From positions 1-64,000 of the forward strand of contig JAMCCL010000058.1 in NCBI GenBank assembly GCA_024516035.1: a DNA stretch of 64,000 bases. Direction: 5' to 3'. A program made the translations under genes and the position numbers. The notes under the pieces are model-generated. The model was not told the DNA's origin. It saw only the letters and a list, made by a program, of their open reading frames with translations, and made no database searches. Position 1 is the stretch's first letter. Each line of letters begins with the position of its first letter. The DNA is from Bactericera cockerelli (taxonomy: Eukaryota; Arthropoda; Insecta; Hemiptera; Triozidae). This document shows positions 22,615 through 34,104 of this stretch, one piece after another.

Positions 22615-23190
22615 AAACCAAAACACCTAACAAATTTTGTGAACCGAGATTTATCTCCTGTACACGTTCAGAATGCAAAATTGTGAGATTTAGTTAGTGT
22701 ACTGAATAATGAAAGAGCCGGTGCTTTTGAACTTGGTTCTTAGTGATTACTCGAATCCACTATTCCATTTACATCCGCTCTCAGAATCTCAAAAAACCAA
22801 GTACAAAAGAACCTGGTTAAATACTCGGTACTTTTATGTACTCGATTACTGAAGTACCGGATCTATGAAATACTCGGTATTAAGTATTACCCATCTCTAA
22901 TTATTGCCAACAATACTGAAACGGGGTACCTTTCTGCTAGTGAATCTAGCAGTGGGTTTCAAAATTTGAAAAGATCAACAAAATTGCTGAGCGCTATTTA
23001 GTGTCACTGAAAGGATCACACTTGTTATCTCAAGATTTCTCCTCTCTTCAGAAAGTATACCATAAAATTTTCTCTCAGCATCTTTCTAAAATTTCTTTTT
23101 GTTTGAGGGGCTTGGTGGAAAAAGGGCGTAAGTCGATTTATGCCCTTTTTGCATCACTGATTGAGGAAAATCAATTAAATCAAAAAGTAG
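22615..23190. other. Unassigned stretch left of the inverted repeat
   Basis: An 80-codon frame (23,001-23,243, plus) runs into the inverted repeat. It has no recognised motif; its last ~17 codons lie in the left arm. I do not call it a gene. Confidence 0.35.
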
Positions 23191-23192
23191 TG

Positions 23193-23622
23193 ATATCCCC
23201 CAAAAACACTTCGTGTAAAAATAGTCGTCAAGTGTTGGCATAATTAAAAAGAACTGATATCAAAAACGTCAATTTTCTATGTTTCAAGGAATTATTTTTC
23301 ACGTAATTAGTCACACAACAAAATAATACTCCTTGAAAGAACCATGTTGTATAGTTACAGAAACACGTCCTTGACTACTGCACACTGTTTTGTTAGCAGA
23401 TTACTACAAATAAATTTCAGAACAAAACAGTGTGCAGTAGTCAAGGACGTGTTTCTGTAACTATACAACATGGTTCTTTCAAGGAGTATTATTTTGTTGT
23501 GTGACTAATTACGTGAAAAATAATTCCTTGAAACATAGAAAATTGACGTTTTTGATATCAGTTCTTTTTAATTATGCCAACACTTGACGACTATTTTTAC
23601 ACGAAGTGTTTTTGGGGGATAT
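23193..23622. repeat. Perfect inverted repeat, 202-bp arms, 26-base loop
   Basis: Bases 23,193-23,394 are the exact reverse complement of 23,421-23,622; I compared them base by base and found no mismatch or gap. The loop is 23,395-23,420. Transcription across it would give a ~200-bp perfect hairpin RNA. No terminal motif or target duplication marks it as a known transposon. Perfect identity means very recent origin, gene conversion or an assembly/library artefact. Confidence 0.93.
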
Positions 23623-23727
23623 GAGCAACTTGGATAATAGAGAAAAAATTCTGGTTCTTTGAATTCTCTTAAATCCACTATATCACAAGAACTATTAGAA
23701 AAGAAAAGACAACAACCAACAACTTAC

Positions 23728-23975
23728 CTTCCTGGTTTCAATCTCGTCCACATTATTCCGCCGCCTCTTCACCCCCAGGATGGGCGTAACGGCGTACATC
23801 TCCGCCGCCCCCGGGTTGACTGTCTCGAGAGCCGGTGTGATGGGCGTCGTGGCGGCGGCGTACAATAGTTGGACCGCCGGTGGGCGAGAGTCGGGACACA
23901 GGAGGTTGGTGGTGATCTCATGGCGGGCGGTGAAGTTCGATTTTCGTTCGCTGAAGGCGGTCAGATCGCTTTCCG
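23728..23975 (-). CDS. Internal coding exon of an unidentified host gene
   Basis: This 248-bp GC-rich, CpG-rich exon lies in AT-rich DNA. On the minus strand it is preceded by a strong pyrimidine tract and acceptor (CCTTTCTCTGATTTCAG) and followed by a consensus donor (AAG|GTAAGT). It is open throughout: two bases completing a codon, then 82 codons, ending on a codon boundary (phase 2 in, 0 out). The peptide starts ESDLTAFSERKSNFTARHEI, contains SRPPAVQLLYAAATTPITPA, and ends with a basic, possibly nuclear-localising GVKRRRNNVDEIETRK. I do not recognise the protein. No neighbouring exon was found, so the flanks are probably long introns. Confidence 0.8.
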
Positions 23976-25974
23976 CTGAAATCAGAGAAAGGAAACCAGA
24001 GATTAGATGAAAGCTTGAAATTGAGAGAAAAGTATAATCATAAGTCATTAGTACCTATCATAATCTGGGACCCACAAGTAATTACACTTTAAATTAAAAG
24101 CCATCCTCATACCAGTTCTCTTTTTTCACTGTCACAACCACAAGACATATTCAAGTTCAACTTATCAAGGTGGTTTTGTGGCCCGAAATCCATTCGGTTT
24201 CGAAACTTCCAATTTGGTTCAGGACCTCTCTCGTCTAGCGTGGGTGTTACTAAAGTACCATCATTAGGGCCATTCAGGTGATGGGATATACGAAGATGTT
24301 TCCATGTCCAGATTAGGCCAGATAAAATAAATAGATGTTCTTAGCCCACGCGGCATATTTCAGGCGCATATACCTACTGATGCACTCATTTGTTGTGGAT
24401 GCGTTTCTTGTCGAATAGCTATAATATTATAATTATTTACGAAATACCAATAAATATGTGTAGTATACTTATGTGTTCTTATTTGTATATTTTATTTCTG
24501 TTTACCTAATTACATAAAATACTTAATCTAGGGATTTCTATACGGTAAATTTATACCTATTTGCATTTTTTGGAAATAGTTACTAATGAATGTAAAATAT
24601 TTAATGTTATCATACAGATAAGATCTCTTCACACGGTGAAGATACTGGGGTGTTGGTGTCTAGAATTGATTAGAATTTTGAGATGCATTGTATTGAGAAG
24701 ATAATGAACTGTTGGGCGTTTAACAGGTCGGATAAAACGCTTTTTATAATGATGAGGCCATTGAAAATACGCTACAGTGCATCAAACATATTTGAATGTG
24801 GAATGACTCTCACAAACCATTTTAAGTCGACTCGAATATGAACCAAAAGATATGGATAAACAATAAGTGGTACCTACATAATAAAATGAGTTCAATGAAA
24901 CATATACGTTCTTCGGAAAAACTTGTAATTATACACAACTCTTGGTAAAACAAATAAACATCGAAATAATTTGAAGATAGAAAACACTTGATTTCATGAT
25001 TTTCAACGGATTTCATAAGTGAATTTTGGTTTTCCAAGAAATGAGAGAAAAGTTCTTTTTCTAGTTCAATTTCAAAAGGGTGGTGGAATAGGAGAAAATG
25101 GCATTGAAAAGAAATTTAGCTTTTGTTATGACAGGAAACCTTGTACGTATGTATGATAATTACGCGAGTACTTCAACACTTCATTCCAACTTTACCTTGG
25201 ATTATGGAACACCAATCTAATAAGCCCTAACATATTACAAATTTATATTTATCCATCTTATCTTCACAAAAGTTCATATCTGTTCTACATATCTCTTTAG
25301 AGCAATCCTTTGAACATTTACCACCATAATCTTCATACTCCATATCAATAAATAATGCGCCAACGTTGAATATGACTTCGGACAAGACCAAATAAAGACA
25401 GGATATTAAAGGATAAGTCACTGATACCAGTGCAGTCTCCGGAGAGACGTAATCTATTTAGCTTCGAAGACAGAGAGCAATTACATCCTCGGTTTGGTCC
25501 TGATAGGTTCGTGAAACACGAAACTGTAAGGACCTCCCAGTGAGTCCTGAACCAAGAACCTTGTGATCTTTAGAATGTCTATAATACCCGGACCGGCCAA
25601 TGTATCTCCATTATGTAGTACAACTTGGTGATCTTTGTCCGGCCATCAGTGAAACGAGTTCGGAATGGATTGTTTTTTGTTTTAGACTGGCGTATTCAGA
25701 GTAACAAGTTGTGGTCTAGAATTCTAGATTTCATGTATGTACAATTGTACAATTATTGTAAATACAGTTCACGGATTTCATCATAAGATATGCTTCAGGA
25801 AGGAATACCATGTAGACTTGGACAACTGTATACTTGCAATATATGCAAGCAGTCAATTACTTCCAGATACCACTTGGATACACATATACAACCAAATCTT
25901 ACTCTAACTAACATCCTGAGTCAACTATAATCTAAGAAAAGAATATAATACAAAGTAAGGGAAAGGGCAATATA
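23976..25974. other. Unassigned, probably intronic DNA
   Basis: If the exon is real, this is intron on its 5' side. AT-rich, with no further exon or repeat family that I can support. Confidence 0.4.
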
Positions 25975-26110
25975 TTAAACCATAATTTTATAGTTACATT
26001 ACTGTTATTAGGGGGGGGGGGGGGGGGGGGGGAGGATGCATATTTTACTTAATTTTTCTTAAACCAAAATTTTATAGTTACACTACTGTCATGAGAGGGG
26101 GGGGGGGGTG
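25975..26110 (+). repeat. Local duplication with two poly-G runs
   Basis: AACCATAATTTTATAGTTAC plus a G22 run (26,011-26,032) and AACCAAAATTTTATAGTTAC plus a G12 run (26,097-26,108) are two diverged copies of one ~80-bp unit. The left edge of the 4-kb duplication falls in the first G run. Confidence 0.8.
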
Positions 26111-26346
26111 TATAATTTTCTTCTGTTGTATAATATTGTTTCATTAATCTGTCTTGTGTTATATTTCCTGTGTTTGTAAAATAAAACTACAACTTAAGTT
26201 GTGAATATGTTATTAATAATAAAATTATTGTAAATATGTTTCAAGACTTTCAAGGGAATAATAGATATATCAAAGTAATGGGCAAAAGTTTTCCTTTAAA
26301 GTTGCTTTATCAACCAATACTATACATATAGACCATAGATATTTCT

Positions 26347-26531
26347 CTGTCCCGGTAGCTCTAATGAATCCAAAGATTCCACAGTTCGTGCGTTCGAAAC
26401 CCAGTCGGGACATGACAAGTTATTCTCTCATTTTTGCCACATAATAATGTCTTGCGCGCACTGCTGGAATAATGGGACTTTAATAGTCCTAATCGGGCAG
26501 TATGAATAAGGCGATATTATTATTATTATTT
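26347..26531 (+). mobile_element. tRNA-derived SINE, family B (unit 1)
   Basis: CTGTCCCGGTAGCTCTAATG, GCGTTCGAAACCCAGTCGGG (B box) and the B-family body end in (ATT)n. The A-box region is shortened compared with 10,764-10,989. Confidence 0.82.
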
Positions 26532-27400
26532 CTTTCGACATACTATGAAATCCCGAAAGCATTTTTCATACTTTTTCGCAATGAAATTTCAAAAGCAAAC
26601 TCTGGTCAGACCAGAGCATACAATTAAAGCAAACGAATTCGGACTCGCAACCTTCATAAATTTTCATTTTTGTTCCTGTCCACAGGGATATGGATATGCA
26701 GGAAATGCCCCAATGGACTCTACATCTGATGAAAATTAGGATTTATACCGCGGCGAAATAATAGTCATGATCTTTGTATGCGGTGTTAGTGGTGCAGATA
26801 TTTACAGGGTTAAAAAAAAGGAAGAAATAGTAAAATAGATCAGGAGTGAGAACGAGGAAGATGAGAGAGTATTCGAAATGAAAAAGTTACATTTTCTTGT
26901 ACCTGAAGGTACAAATTTTTATTTCAAAACACTAGAGAGAGCTGAAAAATATTCGAATACAAAAATCAAGTCCAATTTTGATTCCTTTCGGCAATGTCCT
27001 TTTACCTACACAGTCAAATAGCGAGTAATTGAAACGTGATGTAAAAACGAACACAATACTTCCGATTTCTAATATTAGAAATTTCTCGGAAGTAAAATTA
27101 AGTTTCACCGTACAATTAGACATTAGAAAAAGGAAGCTATTCGGAAAATGTTCATATTTTTTTAATGATGCAATTAAAAAAATTGATATGGAGGTAAAAT
27201 ATTATAAAAAATGCCAATGATAGATAAAAATTGGTACATCATTATTTTCTTACTACAAATTTCCTTCAGTGGGCAAGAAAATTCCTGGAACTTGCAATTT
27301 TCAATATTAATGTAAATAGAATATTGCTACTTCCTATCGGAATAGAAAACTGAGAAAAAAGAATGAAAGAAAATAGAAGTAGGGAAGTTGAATGATAATA
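26532..27400. other. Unassigned part of unit 1
   Basis: AT-rich. Frames of about 63-64 codons recur identically in unit 2 only because the DNA is duplicated. No domain recognised. Confidence 0.4.
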
Positions 27401-27850
27401 ATGCTGAGATTCCTGAGGAAGAGGAGAAGGAAGAGGAAAAGAAGGAACAAAACGAGAATGGCTGTAGGGAACGGCCTTGCCTACCCATGCCAAAAAACAA
27501 CAGGACGAGTGCTGCAAAGTTAAAGAAGTATTCCTACACCTATCCCAATAAAAGCCGAAATAGATAGAAAAGGGATTGAGAAAATAGAAATGAAATAGGG
27601 GAGTGCGAGGAGAAAATGGAAAAAGAGAAGAGCGAAAAGTGAGTGAGTATAATGAAAAAGAGGAGTTAGAAGAATAATACGAAGAAAGATATGAGAGAGA
27701 GAGAAGAAAAAAATGTTTAATGAAAATAAAAACGAATAAGAATAAAATAAGGATGGAGAGAGAGTGGAGAGAGAGAGAAAGAGAGAGAGGAAGAGAGAGA
27801 GAGAGAGGAAAGAGAGAGACAGGAAGAGGGAGAAACAGGAAGCAAAAAGA
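27400..27850. repeat. GA-rich low-complexity tract (unit 1)
   Basis: GAAGAGGAAG and GAGAGAGA words dominate, giving long Leu/Ser/Phe-rich minus-strand frames (up to 221 codons) that are composition artefacts. Mirrored at 31,416-31,866. Confidence 0.85.
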
Positions 27851-28694
27851 GGAAGATGGAAGTGAATCCAGATGACAAAAAGTTTTCGCTCGCTCTTTTC
27901 TGTTGATAAATGGGTGCACAGCAAATGCCATATAAGAAAATAATAATAATAATTGGGTGCCAGCAGCGAAGCATGACTGCGAGATGGTAATTAGCGGAGT
28001 ACAGTTTTCATCTATTCACATGAATTTACATAAATAACATTAATTTTGTATATTTACATGAGTACATATTCATAATATGTATACAATGTAAAGATCTACA
28101 TAAACAACTTATATAGCAAATACATACCTAATATGTTACATAGTCTGCATAATGTATATTAAGGGAGAGTGGGTTATAATAATATAATATCCAGGCGCTC
28201 TCTCATTAGGAGCAATGGTTCTATTGGCTGTCTAGCGGGTGGGGGCCAGGAAAACTAGAGCAAAATATTATCCCCGAAACAGCAATATTATGTTGTGCTT
28301 AAGCCAAAAACGGTTAAGGAAAGCATAAAAGTACAATCAAGGAAAGGTTGCATGAGTAAGGTCATCAATAGAAAGAAAGGAGTAACAAATACCGCAATTT
28401 AGCTCAACTTTCGCTGTACCGAAAAAAATCTGTATTCTCTATGTAGGTATGTACATAAAACAACCAAAACAAATAACAACATTATACTGAATATACTTCG
28501 TACATGTGGAACCGTAGTGCAAGTGTTTTCCCAGCAGAAAATAAAACTTTTCCAAAAGTAAGTCTTTGAGACAGAACACATCACCCGGAACAGCTAGCAC
28601 GGTTCCAGAAGTTCTCCTTTAAAGTGCAGCATTTCAGTAAAATTCAGCATTCGAATATTTGTAGTAAAGAAAATATTTGATAGGAGAGGAATTG
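27850..28694. other. Unassigned part of unit 1
   Basis: AT-rich DNA without gene or named repeat. Confidence 0.4.
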
Positions 28695-29074
28695 GCGTAA
28701 CGTTTGTGACTACTGCCCGTAGTCCACATCTCCCGAGTTCGATCCCCGGTTGGAGCAGACTTCTCAAAGAAAATTCTATTTCCTCGAAATACGTGAGGCT
28801 GGCATTTCCGGCCCTACCCAGGCTGGGACCTGGGTGAGGTCAATGTGATAGCTGGTACGATTCCCAGCGAATGGAGGGTAACACCCCGTACTGATCACGA
28901 GGTTAAAACCAAATAGAATCGTATGCGTTAGGTAGGGCATCCAGCCTTAAAAAAGTGCTCCACCCTAGTAGCCTTAACCATGAGGTTGTATAATGCTGAC
29001 CCCAATAGCAACATAAGCTAATATGGGATAAAGGCAAGGCGGAGATATGAATATAGGAATCGAGGAAGAACTTC
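28695..29074 (+). mobile_element. tRNA-derived SINE, family C (unit 1)
   Basis: GTTTGTGACTACTGCCCGTAG, CGAGTTCGATCCCCGGTTGG (B box) and the family C body (GGCATTTCCGGCCCTACC, ACGAGGTTAAAACCAAATAG, AACCATGAGGTTG) are present. Sequence beyond the end at 21,436 matches the fragment at 41,017-41,179, showing a longer 3' body in this copy. Confidence 0.8.
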
Positions 29075-29078
29075 TTAA

Positions 29079-29228
29079 CACTTAGACAACCGGGTGTACC
29101 ACCGGTGGTACACGCACGTTCGTACGGAATGGACCGGGTGTACCACCGGTGGTACACAATGTCGGAGAGCCGTATTATCGCCGGTCCCACAAGAGAATTC
29201 ACGAAAAACCATGCCGGTCGTCTAAGTG
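29079..29228. mobile_element. TTAA-flanked MITE (piggyBac-type), 150 bp (unit 1)
   Basis: The ends CACTTAGACAACCGG and, inward from the right, CACTTAGACGACCGG match at 14 of 15 positions and are flanked by TTAA (29,075-29,078 and 29,229-29,232), the piggyBac target. Inside lie two copies of the perfect 20-bp palindrome GTGTACCACCGGTGGTACAC. There is no transposase. Confidence 0.85.
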
Positions 29229-29232
29229 TTAA

Positions 29233-29876
29233 TTCAAAATTGGTGAGATGGGGGATGAGGCTAAAAATTAATACTTTAATTTTTGAGTAGTTTGTTCAGT
29301 TTCATCCGCAGATTCGAGTTTGATTCTAGAAATCCAGAGTTCAGACCGATCCATGGTTTTCCTCACTCAAATAACAAATAATATTTCAAATCAAATGCAC
29401 TGTTTTAAACATGTTGAACAGTGCTCGGATGACCGATATAACATCACCCATTTCTAGGCAAGGGCCTCCTTTTTCCGTGTTTCTCAAATGTGAACTTTCC
29501 AACTTTCCACGCAATTATTTTCTCGATTTCTAATCTGAACATTTTTGTTTGACGTCTACTAAGAATGTACCTATATGTCCAATATCCATTATCCATCATA
29601 CACAAGAGAACAACATGGCCATTATCAAGAGATAAAGCTCATTAGTAATTTACGAATACGAATGCATTAACTACTTCTGTAATACGGAAAACGTTGCACT
29701 TTTGGGTTCCTCTGATTATTATTCCTCACCATAGTTCTTAGAATTTTGTGAATTCAATATGATGATGCTGCTGGGGCCTAGAAAAAAGGTAATAAATCAA
29801 GCATGGCTTAAATCTAGATGGTATGATCGTCCAACAGGCCCCAAGTATTTTTAGTAATAAAAAGTTTACATAATAA
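29233..29876. other. Unassigned part of unit 1
   Basis: AT-rich. A short hairpin GCACTGTT/AACAGTGC lies near 29,398-29,425. No gene. Confidence 0.4.
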
Positions 29877-30042
29877 TGATAATATCGCATTATTTATACT
29901 TTCTACTGCCCGATTAGGACTATTAAGTCCCATTAGTCCAGCAGTAAGCCCAAGACGCATTATTATGTGGTAAAAATCTCAAATGTGAGGAAAACTTGTC
30001 ATGTCCCGGCTGGGTTTCGAACCCGCGACCTCTGGAACCTCT
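29877..30042 (-). mobile_element. SINE family B, truncated at the duplication junction
   Basis: Minus-strand SINE B whose 5' head is cut off at 30,042, where unit 2 begins. The full version is at 33,893-34,104. Confidence 0.85.
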
Positions 30043-30363
30043 CGAGGGGAGGATGCATATTTTACTTAATTTTTCTTAAACCAAAATTTTATAGTTACAC
30101 TACTGTCATGAGAGGGGGGGGGGGGTGTATAATTTTCTTCTGTTGTATAATATTGTTTCATTAATCTGTCTTGTGTTATATTTCCTGTGTTTGTAAAATA
30201 AAACTACAACTTAAGTTGTGAATATGTTATTAATAATAAAATTATTGTAAATATGTTTCAAGACTTTCAAGGGAATAATAGATATATCAAAGTAATGGGC
30301 AAAAGTTTTCCTTTAAAGTTGCTTTATCAACCAATACTATACATATAGACCATAGATATTTCT

Positions 30364-30548
30364 CTGTCCCGGTAGCTCTAATGAATCCAAAGATTCCACA
30401 GTTCGTGCGTTCGAAACCCAGTCGGGACATGACAAGTTATTCTCTCATTTTTGCCACATAATAATGTCTTGCGCGCACTGCTGGAATAATGGGACTTTAA
30501 TAGTCCTAATCGGGCAGTATGAATAAGGCGATATTATTATTATTATTT
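30364..30548 (+). mobile_element. tRNA-derived SINE, family B (unit 2)
   Basis: Copy of the SINE at 26,347-26,531 carried by the duplication. Confidence 0.82.
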
Positions 30549-31415
30549 CTTTCGACATACTATGAAATCCCGAAAGCATTTTTCATACTTTTTCGCAATG
30601 AAATTTCAAAAGCAAACTCTGGTCAGACCAGAGCATACAATTAAAGCAAACGAATTCGGACTCGCAACCTTCATAAATTTTCATTTTTGTTCCTGTCCAC
30701 AGGGATATGGATATGCAGGAAATGCCCCAATGGACTCTACATCTGATGAAAATTAGGATTTATACCGCGGCGAAATAATAGTCATGATCTTTGTATGCGG
30801 TGTTAGTGGTGCAGATATTTACAGGGTTAAAAAAAAGGAAGAAATAGTAAAATAGATCAGGAGTGAGAACGAGGAAGATGAGAGAGTATTCGAAATGAAA
30901 AAGTTACATTTTCTTGTACCTGAAGGTACAAATTTTTATTTCAAAACACTAGAGAGAGCTGAAAAATATTCGAATACAAAAATCAAGTCCAATTTTGATT
31001 CCTTTCGGCAATGTCCTTTTACCTACACAGTCAAATAGCGAGTAATTGAAACGTGATGTAAAAACGAACACAATACTTCCGATTTCTAATATTAGAAATT
31101 TCTCGGAAGTAAAATTAAGTTTCACCGTACAATTAGACATTAGAAAAAGGAAGCTATTCGGAAAATGTTCATATTTTTTTAATGATGCAATTAAAAAAAT
31201 TGATATGGAGGTAAAATATTATAAAAAATGCCAATGATAGATAAAAATTGGTACATCATTATTTTCTTACTACAAATTTCCTTCAGTGGGCAAGAAAATT
31301 CCTGGAACTTGCAATTTTCAATATTAATGTAAATAGAATATTGCTACTTCCTATCGGAATAGAAAACTGAGAAAAAGAATGAAAGAAAATAGAAGTAGGG
31401 AAGTTGAATGATAAT

Positions 31416-31866
31416 AATGCTGAGATTCCTGAGGAAGAGGAGAAGGAAGAGGAAAAGAAGGAACAAAACGAGAATGGCTGTAGGGAACGGCCTTGCCTAC
31501 CCATGCCAAAAAACAACAGGACGAGTGCTGCAAAGTTAAAGAAGTATTCCTACACCTATCCCAATAAAAGCCGAAATAGATAGAAAAGGGATTGAGAAAA
31601 TAGAAATGAAATAGGGGAGTGCGAGGAGAAAATGGAAAAAGAGAAGAGCGAAAAGTGAGTGAGTATAATGAAAAAGAGGAGTTAGAAGAATAATACGAAG
31701 AAAGATATGAGAGAGAGAGAAGAAAAAAATGTTTAATGAAAATAAAAACGAATAAGAATAAAATAAGGATGGAGAGAGAGTGGAGAGAGAGAGAAAGAGA
31801 GAGAGGAAGAGAGAGAGAGAGAGGAAAGAGAGAGACAGGAAGAGGGAGAAACAGGAAGCAAAAAGA
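31416..31866. repeat. GA-rich low-complexity tract (unit 2)
   Basis: Duplicate of 27,400-27,850; open frames here are artefacts. Confidence 0.85.
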
Positions 31867-32710
31867 GGAAGATGGAAGTGAATCCAGATGACAAAAAGTT
31901 TTCGCTCGCTCTTTTCTGTTGATAAATGGGTGCACAGCAAATGCCATATAAGAAAATAATAATAATAATTGGGTGCCAGCAGCGAAGCATGACTGCGAGA
32001 TGGTAATTAGCGGAGTACAGTTTTCATCTATTCACATGAATTTACATAAATAACATTAATTTTGTATATTTACATGAGTACATATTCATAATATGTATAC
32101 AATGTAAAGATCTACATAAACAACTTATATAGCAAATACATACCTAATATGTTACATAGTCTGCATAATGTATATTAAGGGAGAGTGGGTTATAATAATA
32201 TAATATCCAGGCGCTCTCTCATTAGGAGCAATGGTTCTATTGGCTGTCTAGCGGGTGGGGGCCAGGAAAACTAGAGCAAAATATTATCCCCGAAACAGCA
32301 ATATTATGTTGTGCTTAAGCCAAAAACGGTTAAGGAAAGCATAAAAGTACAATCAAGGAAAGGTTGCATGAGTAAGGTCATCAATAGAAAGAAAGGAGTA
32401 ACAAATACCGCAATTTAGCTCAACTTTCGCTGTACCGAAAAAAATCTGTATTCTCTATGTAGGTATGTACATAAAACAACCAAAACAAATAACAACATTA
32501 TACTGAATATACTTCGTACATGTGGAACCGTAGTGCAAGTGTTTTCCCAGCAGAAAATAAAACTTTTCCAAAAAGTAAGTCTTTGAGACAGAACACATCA
32601 CCCGGAACAGCTAGCACGGTTCCAGAAGTTCTCCTTTAAAGTGCAGCATTTCAGTAAAATTCAGCATTCGAATATTTGTAGTAAAGAAAATATTTGATAG
32701 GAGAGGAATT

Positions 32711-33090
32711 GGCGTAACGTTTGTGACTACTGCCCGTAGTCCACATCTCCGAGTTCGATCCCCGGTTGGAGCAGACTTCTCAAAGAAAATTCTATTTCCT
32801 CGAAATACGTGAGGCTGGCATTTCCGGCCCTACCCAGGCTGGGACCTGGGTGAGGTCAATGTGATAGCTGGTACGATTCCCAGCGAATGGAGGGTAACAC
32901 CCCGTACTGATCACGAGGTTAAAACCAAATAGAATCGTATGCGTTAGGTAGGGCATCCAGCCTTAAAAAAGTGCTCCACCCTAGTAGCCTTAACCATGAG
33001 GTTGTATAATGCTGACCCCAATAGCAACATAAGCTAATATGGGATAAAGGCAAGGCGGAGATATGAATATAGGAATCGAGGAAGAACTTC
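32711..33090 (+). mobile_element. tRNA-derived SINE, family C (unit 2)
   Basis: Duplicate of 28,695-29,074, with one C lost next to the B box (ATCTCCGAG instead of ATCTCCCGAG). Confidence 0.8.
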
Positions 33091-33094
33091 TTAA

Positions 33095-33244
33095 CACTTA
33101 GACAACCGGGTGTACCACCGGTGGTACACGCACGTTCGTACGGAATGGACCGGGTGTACCACCGGTGGTACACAATGTCGGAGAGCCGTATTATCGCCGG
33201 TCCCACAAGAGAATTCACGAAAAACCATGCCGGTCGTCTAAGTG
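33095..33244. mobile_element. TTAA-flanked MITE (piggyBac-type), 150 bp (unit 2)
   Basis: Duplicate of 29,079-29,228 with TTAA at 33,091-33,094 and 33,245-33,248. Confidence 0.85.
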
Positions 33245-33892
33245 TTAATTCAAAATTGGTGAGATGGGGGATGAGGCTAAAAATTAATACTTTAATTTTT
33301 GAGTAGTTTGTTCAGTTTCATCCGCAGATTCGAGTTTGATTCTAGAAATCCAGAGTTCAGACCGATCCATGGTTTTCCTCACTCAAATAACAAATAATAT
33401 TTCAAATCAAATGCACTGTTTTAAACATGTTGAACAGTGCTCGGATGACCGATATAACATCACCCATTTCTAGGCAAGGGCCTCCTTTTTCCGTGTTTTC
33501 TCAAATGTGAACTTTCCAACTTTCCACGCAATTATTTTCTCGATTTCTAATCTGAACATTTTTGTTTGACGTCTACTAAGAATGTACCTATATGTCCAAT
33601 ATCCATTATCCATCATACACAAGAGAACAACATGGCCATTATCAAGAGATAAAGCTCATTAGTAATTTACGAATACGAATGCATTAACTACTTCTGTAAT
33701 ACGGAAAACGTTGCACTTTTGGGTTCCTCTGATTATTATTCCTCACCATAGTTCTTAGAATTTTGTGAATTCAATATGATGATGCTGCTGGGGCCTAGAA
33801 AAAAGGTAATAAATCAAGCATGGCTTAAATCTAGATGGTATGATCGTCCAACAGGCCCCAAGTATTTTTAGTAATAAAAAGTTTACATAATA

Positions 33893-34104
33893 ATGATAAT
33901 ATCGCATTATTTATACTTTCTACTGCCCGATTAGGACTATTAAGTCCCATTAGTCCAGCAGTAAGCCCAAGACGCATTATTATGTGGTAAAAATCTCAAA
34001 TGTGAGGAAAACTTGTCATGTCCCGGCTGGGTTTCGAACCCGCGACCTCTGGAACCTCTAGATTCACAGAGTACCGCCTTTACTACTGAGCTACCGGGAC
34101 AGAC
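33893..34104 (-). mobile_element. tRNA-derived SINE, family B, full length
   Basis: Minus strand: GTCTGTCCCGGTAGCTCAGTA (A box), GGGTTCGAAACCC (B box near 34,030), family body and (ATT)n-like tail at 33,880-33,900. It contains the right breakpoint of the 4-kb duplication. Confidence 0.85.

Larger units (their letters stand above)
26029..30042 (+). repeat. 4.0-kb tandem duplication, unit 1
   Basis: The sequence repeats directly at 30,046-34,059 with an offset of 4,017 (4,016 over part). Unit 1 ends inside a minus-strand SINE B (GGAACCTCT at 30,034-30,042), whereas unit 2 carries that SINE intact, so the junction near 30,043 is the novel join. Between the units I found only single-base differences in homopolymer lengths (A6/A5 at 27,355; A4/A5 near 28,554; C3/C2 near 28,732; T3/T4 near 29,480). 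Confidence 0.95.
30046..34059 (+). repeat. 4.0-kb tandem duplication, unit 2
   Basis: Direct repeat of 26,029-30,042. Its right end continues into the intact SINE B, so unit 2 has the ancestral right flank and unit 1 the ancestral left flank. Confidence 0.95.

Noticed and set aside
27266..27931. 221-codon Leu/Ser/Phe-rich minus frame (and its copy at 31,351-31,947)
   Set aside because: It arises from a GA-rich low-complexity tract; overlapping frames are equally open and no domain is visible.
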